Origin: Clostridiales bacterium UBA3758
GTDB lineage: Bacteria; Bacillota; Clostridia; Oscillospirales; Oscillospiraceae
NCBI GenBank assembly: GCA_002371675.1
Contig: DFGE01000013.1
Coordinates: forward strand, 1-8,257
Length of the DNA: 8,257 bases
Direction of reading: 5' to 3'
In this document: positions 1 to 4,531 of the stretch, piece after piece
Layout: each line of letters opens with the position of its first letter
Position numbering within the stretch: the stretch's first letter is position 1
Position numbers and translations under genes: made by a program
The notes under the pieces: generated by a model
Told to the model about the DNA's origin: nothing
The model's database searches: none
What the model saw: only the letters and a program-made list of their open reading frames with translations

Positions 1-19
1 ACGCGTTTTACGCGTGGTT
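1..19 (-). terminator. Partial intrinsic terminator cut by the window edge
   Basis: The first 15 bases are two copies of the self-complementary hexamer ACGCGT separated by TTT, followed on the plus strand by GGTTTT. Read on the minus strand this is AAAACC, ACGCGT, AAA, ACGCGT, and then the window ends. If GGTTTT follows outside the window, this would be a standard intrinsic terminator for the minus-strand cdsA/lipid kinase operon, and possibly a bidirectional one. Only half of the structure is visible, so the call is an inference. Confidence 0.4.
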
Positions 20-31
20 TTGATTGTTATA

Positions 32-189
32 CTAATACCTGATAAAAAGCTTTAGAAAGATTTCCGAGACAGAATTGCGCCAGACGAGGCGGCGACCGCA
101 GAGCATAATGGAGATATATGGTCAAGGCCGCCAACGCAGTATGGTACAATTCTGGCCGGAAAGAATCAAAGGTTTTTATTAGGTGTTAG
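32..189. mobile_element. MITE-like imperfect palindromic element with TA flanks
   Basis: Bases 29-53 and 168-192 are inverted copies of each other, 22 of 25 positions matching. The complementarity continues inward: 61-66 with 157-162, 70-77 (CAGAATTG) with 147-154 (CAATTCTG), 88-93 (GGCGGC) with 127-132 (GCCGCC), and 94-97 with 120-123, leaving a loop near 98-119. The element is flanked by TA at 30-31 and 190-191, as expected for the TA target duplication of IS630/Tc1-type elements, although a two-base match is weak evidence. It has no plausible coding capacity. It lies directly after the stop codon of the lipid kinase gene (192-194) and before the probable terminator at the left edge. It could instead be a structured RNA or an extragenic palindromic repeat. 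Copy number in the genome would decide, and it cannot be seen here. Confidence 0.6.
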
Positions 190-191
190 TA

Positions 192-1079
192 TCAGGATCT
201 CAGCTCGAGAAAGCCGGGCAGCGGCTCCGCGTCGATCTGCTCATGGCAGTCGGCAAATTCGCCGTCCACCGTCCACTCCAGGTCGGCGGGCGCCTCAATG
301 TGGATGCGACTGGCGTGGAAGAATTCCAGGTTCGGTACGTCGTAATTCTGGGAAAGCAAGCCGCGGATGGTCTCCTCCAGATCGGGAAGCGTTTTGGGCT
401 CGCGGATGAGGAGCACCTCGAAGACCCCGTCGCAGGTGTCCACCTGCTCGGCGGGAAGCGCGAGCGTGCCGGCTATGGAGGTGGAATTGCAGATCGCGCC
501 GAAGAGAAAATCCCCCTCGATAACGCTGCCGTCGGCGGAGAGCTTGAGATGCCAGGGCTTGACCTTCGAGAGATCCTTGACTGCGTCGAGCAGATAAGCG
601 GTGTGTCCAAGCACGTTTTTCATGTTCTGATCCGTCGTGTAGCTCAGCCAGGAGAAGGCGCCGAAGGCGGCGACATAGGAGAAGCAGAAGTCACCGAAGC
701 GGCCGACGTCATAGCGCTTGAGCTGCCCGGAGGCGGCAGCTTCGGCGGCGCTGAGGATATCGGACGAGAGGCCGCGTGATACGGCGAAATCGTTGGTGCT
801 GCCGCAGGGAATGTAGCCGACCGGAATGTGGATATCCTCGGCGACCAGACCGCTGAGCACCTCGTTGAGCGTCCCGTCCCCGCCGCAGCAAACCAGCTGA
901 TCATATTCGCGTGCATAGCGCGCTGCAAACTCCGTTGCCTCGCCTTTACGGGCGGTGACCATCGTGGTGACGAGGCAGCCCGCGTCCATAAAAGTGCGGA
1001 TGACCTGCGGCAGATAGCGCAGGATCGCCTTTTTCCCGGATACGGGGTTTATGATCAGCAGCAGACGCTTGTGTTCCAT
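192..1079 (-). CDS. Diacylglycerol/lipid kinase, YegS/DgkB family
   Basis: This 295-residue cytoplasmic or membrane-associated kinase should transfer phosphate from ATP to a lipid, most likely diacylglycerol, giving phosphatidic acid. The N-terminal nucleotide-binding domain shows NPVSGKK (11-17), the GGDGT signature (66-70) in CCGGDGTLNEV, and PCGSTNDFA (91-99), the family's G-T/S-x-N-D loop. The C-terminal beta domain has DGVFEV (217-222) and a late DGE motif (272-274) in the position of the family's catalytic acidic residues. The length is normal (about 300). The ATG at 1079 is preceded by a perfect AGGAGG with seven bases of spacing. It is the second gene of an operon with cdsA, 12 bases apart, so its product can feed CdsA directly. 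Which lipid is phosphorylated cannot be read from sequence; DgkB is the closest functional model, while YegS and other lipid kinases share the same motifs. Confidence 0.92.
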   Translation of the reverse strand: MEHKRLLLIINPVSGKKAILRYLPQVIRTFMDAGCLVTTMVTARKGEATEFAARYAREYDQLVCCGGDGTLNEVLSGLVAEDIHIPVGYIPCGSTNDFAVSRGLSSDILSAAEAAASGQLKRYDVGRFGDFCFSYVAAFGAFSWLSYTTDQNMKNVLGHTAYLLDAVKDLSKVKPWHLKLSADGSVIEGDFLFGAICNSTSIAGTLALPAEQVDTCDGVFEVLLIREPKTLPDLEETIRGLLSQNYDVPNLEFFHASRIHIEAPADLEWTVDGEFADCHEQIDAEPLPGFLELRS

Positions 1080-1086
1080 GAAGAGG

Positions 1087-1092
1087 CCTCCT
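1087..1092 (-). promoter_or_regulatory. Shine-Dalgarno of the lipid kinase gene, overlapping the cdsA stop
   Basis: On the minus strand AGGAGG lies seven bases before the ATG at 1079, and its first base is part of the cdsA stop region (TGA at 1092-1094). The arrangement suggests coupled translation of the two lipid genes and fixes the start of the kinase. Confidence 0.85.
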
Positions 1093-1898
1093 CAGACGCC
1101 GATCCCGGCGATATGCAGGCAGATGTAGGCGGTGGGAATGGCGAAAAGCAGACTGTCCGCACGGTCGAACATGCCGCCGTGCCCGGGGATCAGATTGGAG
1201 AAATCCTTCACGCCGATCATGCGCTTGATCAGGCTCTCGGCCAGGTCGCCGACCTGCCCCATGCTGGAGGATACAAAGGCGGTGATCAGACAGACGGGAA
1301 GGGAGATGTTGTTGAAGATGGGGAGCAGGTAGAGGATCAGACCCACGACGAGCGAGGAGAGCGCGCCGCAGACGGCGCCCTCTACGGACTTCTTGGGGCT
1401 GACCAGCGGCGCGAGCCTGTGCTTGCCGAAGCGCAGGCCGCCGAGAAGGGCAAAGGTGTCGCAGGTCCAGGTGCCCAGGCAGCCGAAGGCGAGCGTCTGC
1501 AGCCAGATCTCCCCGGTGCTGATGCTCATCAGCAGCCCGAAGAGAAAGCAGGGATAGCAGAGCCCGGCCAGTGTGTAGAGAGCGCCGCTGCCGCTCACCT
1601 TCTTATGTAGGATGCCGGAAAACAGCGCGAGATATACACCTCCGCCGAGACAGGCGAGATAGGCGATCGGCCCGAGATGGAAGATCGCGAGGATGGCCTG
1701 TGCGCAGATATAGACATACATGACCCAGGCGCAGCAATAGACCTCGAGCTTTTCCAGATTCCGGCTCAGCTCATAGGCGCAGAGAAGGCCGGCAGCCGCG
1801 AAATACAGGATCCGGGTTATCTCCGAGGCAAAGACGCACACGCCGGTGACAGCCAGGAGCACCACGGCGGATACCACACGCTTTTTCAAATAGAACAC
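1092..1898 (-). CDS. cdsA: Phosphatidate cytidylyltransferase (CDP-diacylglycerol synthase)
   Basis: CdsA is an integral membrane enzyme that joins CTP and phosphatidic acid into CDP-diacylglycerol and pyrophosphate, the branch point to phosphatidylglycerol, cardiolipin and other phospholipids. The 268-residue protein is strongly hydrophobic throughout, with several membrane segments (for example about 8-24, 57-75, 77-95, 109-125, 180-195 and 250-265). The C-terminal half carries the family signature: D147 followed by GLRFGKHRLAPLVSPKKSVEG (from 154), then GDLAESLIKR (217-226) and KDFSNLIPGHGGMFDRADS (231-249), with the Asp residues expected to bind metal. The start is GTG at 1898, which gives the usual short basic N-terminus (MFYLKKRV). 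The Shine-Dalgarno is weak (AAAGAG) and sits right beside a leader hairpin. In many Firmicutes cdsA follows uppS and precedes dxr; here it has its own promoter and is followed by a lipid kinase. Confidence 0.95.
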   Translation of the reverse strand: MFYLKKRVVSAVVLLAVTGVCVFASEITRILYFAAAGLLCAYELSRNLEKLEVYCCAWVMYVYICAQAILAIFHLGPIAYLACLGGGVYLALFSGILHKKVSGSGALYTLAGLCYPCFLFGLLMSISTGEIWLQTLAFGCLGTWTCDTFALLGGLRFGKHRLAPLVSPKKSVEGAVCGALSSLVVGLILYLLPIFNNISLPVCLITAFVSSSMGQVGDLAESLIKRMIGVKDFSNLIPGHGGMFDRADSLLFAIPTAYICLHIAGIGV

Positions 1899-1908
1899 CT
1901 GCTCTTTC

Positions 1909-1928
1909 CCCGGGAGAAGCAGCCCGGG
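1909..1928 (-). promoter_or_regulatory. Leader hairpin just upstream of the cdsA start
   Basis: Two CCCGGG hexamers (1909-1914 and 1923-1928) flank an eight-base loop, so the leader RNA can form a 6-bp all-GC stem. Its 3' arm ends about ten bases before the GTG start and abuts the purine stretch GAAAGAG that would serve as ribosome binding site. Combined with the GTG start and poor Shine-Dalgarno, this suggests low or regulated translation; that is inference. Confidence 0.4.
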
Positions 1929-1942
1929 AACATTTCGTCGCT

Positions 1943-1971
1943 ATTGTATCATAGTTATTTCCCCCGCTCAA
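1943..1971 (-). promoter_or_regulatory. Sigma-A-type promoter for cdsA and the lipid kinase
   Basis: On the minus strand TTGAGC (1966-1971) and TACAAT (1943-1948) are separated by exactly 17 bases, and TG precedes the -10 box with one base between, giving an extended -10. The start of transcription would fall near 1936, about 38 bases before the GTG codon. No competing promoter was seen between this site and the terminator of the preceding gene. Confidence 0.7.
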
Positions 1972-2031
1972 GCCGCTTATACGGGATCTGCGGCAAAACG
2001 CAGGAAACAGCCGGAATTAACGTAATCAAAG

Positions 2032-2063
2032 GCCGGATCCTCACGTTGTCGCGGGGATCCGGC
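2032..2063 (-). terminator. Intrinsic terminator after the heptad-repeat membrane protein gene
   Basis: GCCGGATCC (2032-2040) and GGATCCGGC (2055-2063) form a 9-bp stem around a 14-base loop, 25 bases beyond the stop codon of the minus-strand gene ending at 2089. On the minus strand it is followed by CTTTGATT, a modest U-tract; on the plus strand it is followed by TTTT. It separates that gene from the cdsA promoter. Confidence 0.7.
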
Positions 2064-2088
2064 TTTTGCCGAACTATGCGGGGGAGGA

Positions 2089-3645
2089 TTATTCTGCGGC
2101 CGCGGTGTCTGCGGCAGCTTTGGGAGCTGCCTTGAAGAGCAGGGCGAAGAGCCCGGTCAGCAGGGAGGCGACCGCAATGGCGATCCCCAGAACCGCGGCG
2201 GAGACGGTCGGGCCGGCGCCGGCGATCGTGGACATCGGGAAGCCGCCGGATCTGCTGAGCACGGCTGTTGCCGCGCCGCCGAGCAGCGCGAGAACAGAGA
2301 AGACCAGCGCTCCGCCGCGCCTGGGGATCAGCCCGAGCACCGCGGCGACGAGGCCGAGCACGGAGGCGACGAGCGCGGCGATCACCGCAATAGCGCGGCC
2401 GGTGAGCTCGTTGGTCACAACGACGCTGGTATCAGCCAGAAAATCGCGGCCCGCGCCGACCACCTCAAGTGCCTTGTCAAGGTCGAGGAAGCGGTTGTCG
2501 TTGAGGAAGACATAGTGGTTCTCCTCGTCCAGCATCCAATAGGTGAAGTCCTCCGGAAGACGCTCGGAGATCCTGGTCACCAGCGGGCTGCCGTCGGCGG
2601 CATAATAGGTATCGGTCGCGAGGACACGGGCGAGGCCGTCCGCAACCTGCTTCTGCCCGTCCTCGTAATCGCTGAGCTGGGTGAGACCGTTGGCGAGCTT
2701 CTCTGCGCCCTCGGCGAGAGCCGCCTGCCCGGCGGCATAGTCGGCATAGCCGGCGTCGAGCGTGCTCTTGCCGTCTGCCAGCTTCTGATCGTTCTCATCC
2801 AGCAGCTTCTTGGCCTCGGCGAGCTTCTGCTCGGCCTCGGCGATCTGCTGCTCGCTCTCGGCGATCTTTTGCTCGCCTGCCGCGATCTGCTGCTTGCCGG
2901 CCTCGACCTCGGCCAGACCCGCCTCATACTGCGCGACCTTCGCCTGGCCCGCCTCGTATTCGGAGATGATGCCGTCGGCGGAATAGCCGCCAAGGCTCAT
3001 GTTCATGGCGAGCTCCGCCCAGGTGACCTTGTCCTTGAGCGCGGCCTGCGTGATAAAGTCGCCCCGGGCCACGGCGTCGTCATACTGCTGCTTGAGGGAG
3101 AGATACTCCTCCTGCGCGGCCTTGAAGGCGGCGTAGATGGGCGCGACCTCCGCGAGCTTGGCCTTGCCCTCCTCATACTCCTGCTGGTGGGCGGCGAGCT
3201 CCGCTTCACCCGCGGCGACGCGGGCCTTGCCTGCCTCGAGATCCTGCTTGCCCTGCTCGAGCTGCGCCTTGGCTGCATCGAGCTTCTGGACGTTTTCCTC
3301 GTAGGCCTGGTGGGCGGCGGCCAGCTTCTGGGCATTGGCGTCGTAGTTCGCCTGCCCCTCGGAAAGCTGCTGCGCGCCGGCGGCGAGCTTCTCCTCACCG
3401 GCCTCGTAGTCCTCCTTGCCCTCCAGATAGGCGGCGACGCCTTCTGTATAGGCCGTCTCGTTCTGCTTGAGCATATGGATGCCGTTTTCAAGCAGCTCGA
3501 AATTCTCTTCGGCCTCCTGACCGGTTTTCTCCCAATAGGCCTTGGCGGTTTTGACGCCGCCGAAGTCCATCACACCCAGCACCAGAACGGCCAGACACAC
3601 CAGGCCGAGTATGGCGCTGAACACACGCAGGAGAGCTTTTTTCAT
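2089..3645 (-). CDS. Membrane-anchored coiled-coil protein with Leu-x-x-Gly heptad repeats
   Basis: I do not recognise a named family for the whole 518-residue protein. It has a basic start and membrane segment (about 8-26), a long Ala/Glu/Gln/Lys-rich coiled coil (about 40-340), a small domain (about 345-410) with DTYY and FTYWMLDEENHYVFLNDNRF, and three C-terminal membrane segments (about 415-440, 446-464, 481-504). Charged residues (PRRGG at 440-445; KAAPKA near the C-terminus) suit an N-in, C-in topology with the coiled coil outside the cell. Glycines fall every seven residues at 69, 76, 83, 90 and 97 and again at 132, 139, 146 and 160, all in one register. A second arm runs in register from 243 to 320. 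This pattern resembles the x-x-x-Leu-x-x-Gly repeats of YhgE/Pip-type proteins, but YhgE proteins are usually longer with more C-terminal membrane helices. The ATG at 3645 has GGAG eight bases upstream. A surface or envelope role is inference. Confidence 0.85.
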   Translation of the reverse strand: MKKALLRVFSAILGLVCLAVLVLGVMDFGGVKTAKAYWEKTGQEAEENFELLENGIHMLKQNETAYTEGVAAYLEGKEDYEAGEEKLAAGAQQLSEGQANYDANAQKLAAAHQAYEENVQKLDAAKAQLEQGKQDLEAGKARVAAGEAELAAHQQEYEEGKAKLAEVAPIYAAFKAAQEEYLSLKQQYDDAVARGDFITQAALKDKVTWAELAMNMSLGGYSADGIISEYEAGQAKVAQYEAGLAEVEAGKQQIAAGEQKIAESEQQIAEAEQKLAEAKKLLDENDQKLADGKSTLDAGYADYAAGQAALAEGAEKLANGLTQLSDYEDGQKQVADGLARVLATDTYYAADGSPLVTRISERLPEDFTYWMLDEENHYVFLNDNRFLDLDKALEVVGAGRDFLADTSVVVTNELTGRAIAVIAALVASVLGLVAAVLGLIPRRGGALVFSVLALLGGAATAVLSRSGGFPMSTIAGAGPTVSAAVLGIAIAVASLLTGLFALLFKAAPKAAADTAAAE

Positions 3646-3667
3646 CGTGATTACTCCATTCTCATCT

Positions 3668-3688
3668 TCCGCGCGCCGCGGCGGCGGA
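3668..3688 (-). promoter_or_regulatory. GC-rich hairpin in the leader of the heptad-repeat protein gene
   Basis: TCCGC (3668-3672) pairs with GCGGA (3684-3688) around the palindrome CGCCGCGGCG (3674-3683). It lies in the predicted 5' leader, about 11 bases upstream of the GGAG ribosome binding site (3654-3657). It stands out in an otherwise AT-rich leader. Any effect on translation is inferred. Confidence 0.35.
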
Positions 3689-3724
3689 TGTAAAATTGAT
3701 CCAGAAACAAATATAAATTAGAAA

Positions 3725-3753
3725 ATTAAAAAATGTCTAAAAATCCCTGTCAA
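3725..3753 (-). promoter_or_regulatory. Sigma-A-type promoter for the heptad-repeat membrane protein
   Basis: On the minus strand a consensus TTGACA (3748-3753) is followed after exactly 17 bases by TTTAAT (3725-3730), five of six matches to TATAAT. Transcription would start near 3718, leaving a leader of about 73 bases. The region downstream of the -35 box is AT-rich. Confidence 0.8.
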
Positions 3754-3786
3754 AGTTTCCACCAGATAAGCCCGGCGCGCGCTGCG

Positions 3787-3815
3787 TTGACGGCGGGCGG
3801 GAAAAGGAGTATACT
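3787..3815 (+). promoter_or_regulatory. Sigma-A-type promoter for the lipoprotein gene
   Basis: TTGACG (3787-3792) and TATACT (3810-3815) are separated by 17 bases. The start would be near 3822, about 30 bases before the ATG at 3852. Its -35 box lies only 33 bases from the -35 box of the divergent promoter, so one regulator could control both. Confidence 0.75.
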
Positions 3816-3851
3816 GTTCCGGTAATATCTCCTGGAAAGCGGGAATGCGAC

Positions 3852-4481
3852 ATGAAACGAATCCTTTTGCTCCTCCTGATCCTCGCGCTCTGCCTCTCCG
3901 CCGGCGCCTGCGGAAAAAAGAATCAGGACGTTGTCCAGCCCGGACCCGATGCGACTCCGGTGCCGGATATCCCCGTGGCCTCAACGCCGGACAATCGCCG
4001 CTACGAGCGCGTCGACATCAACATGGACAATTGGAGTATCTACTTTGAGCTGCGCGAGGTGCCGCTCTATTCCGTCACCAGCACGGAGGTCATTGCCCAG
4101 GTCTATGAGAACTACTGCGTCGTGCTCAAGGAGGCCTACCAGCCCTATATCAAGCCTGAGGGGAGCTACCGGGTGGACTTCGAAGTGGAATTCGACCTCT
4201 ATGTGGACACGCTGAAGGTCGATACCAAGGCGGGCGTCTACGAGCACACGGACGATATGCTCTATGCCGCGCACGCCGTCAAGCCTGCGACCTATGACTG
4301 CCACGCGCTCACCGCCGCGGATTACGGCGCGGATCACAGCCGCTACAAGGACTATTCCAACGCCTTCTTCAGCGGCTGGGCGACCATCCATCCCGACTCC
4401 AAGGTCTGGTCGGGCTTCTATATGGATCTGAGCGCGGTCACGGTCAACAGCGCTTCGGGCTATATTGAGCTGGCGCAATAA
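3852..4481 (+). CDS. Small secreted lipoprotein of unknown function
   Basis: This 209-residue protein has a type II signal peptide: MKR, a run of leucines (5-15), and a lipobox-like LSAGAC with the lipidated cysteine at 20. The -3 residue of the lipobox is Ala rather than the commoner Leu. A Pro/Asp-rich linker (about 23-50) leads to a compact domain rich in alternating polar and hydrophobic stretches, including RYERVDINMDNWSIYFELRE (50-69) and YRVDFEVEFDLYVD (106-119), suggesting mostly beta structure. I do not recognise the family and see no catalytic motif. The start is supported by the signal peptide and the promoter; the Shine-Dalgarno (GCGGGA or GGAAAG) is weak. It is a single-gene unit between a strong promoter and a perfect terminator hairpin, divergent from the coiled-coil membrane protein. 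Both products are expected on the outer face of the membrane, so a shared envelope role is possible but not shown. Confidence 0.85.
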   Translation: MKRILLLLLILALCLSAGACGKKNQDVVQPGPDATPVPDIPVASTPDNRRYERVDINMDNWSIYFELREVPLYSVTSTEVIAQVYENYCVVLKEAYQPYIKPEGSYRVDFEVEFDLYVDTLKVDTKAGVYEHTDDMLYAAHAVKPATYDCHALTAADYGADHSRYKDYSNAFFSGWATIHPDSKVWSGFYMDLSAVTVNSASGYIELAQ

Positions 4482-4482
4482 C

Positions 4483-4520
4483 ATGCAAAACGGGCAGCCG
4501 CCAGGCTGCCCGTTTTGCAT
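4483..4520. terminator. Bidirectional terminator between convergent genes
   Basis: ATGCAAAACGGGCAGCC (4483-4499) and its exact reverse complement (4504-4520) form a 17-bp stem with the four-base loop GCCA. The stem carries AAAA on one side and TTTT on the other, so it gives a GC core followed by a U-run in either direction. It starts one base after the lipoprotein stop and lies 11 bases beyond the fakA stop. Confidence 0.92.
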
Positions 4521-4531
4521 AGAAAGGAAGA

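Noticed and set aside
118..189. A 23-codon plus-strand open frame beginning ATGGTCAAGGCC after GGAG
   Set aside because: It lies wholly inside the palindromic element, the spacing from GGAG to ATG is only four bases, and its end is set by the terminal repeat.
828..1610. A 260-codon plus-strand open frame spanning the lipid kinase and cdsA
   Set aside because: It overlaps two clear genes antisense and has a composition typical of shadow frames.
2500..3500. Repeated GCCTCGG/GCGATCT/CTGCT-like words as a possible DNA repeat array
   Set aside because: They are explained by the repeated Ala-Glu-Gln-Lys heptads of the encoded coiled coil and have no constant spacer, so this is not a CRISPR or satellite array.
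2515..3693. A 392-codon plus-strand open frame opposite the coiled-coil gene
   Set aside because: Its leucine-rich repeats are the complement of the heptad repeats on the other strand, and it runs over the promoter side of the real gene.
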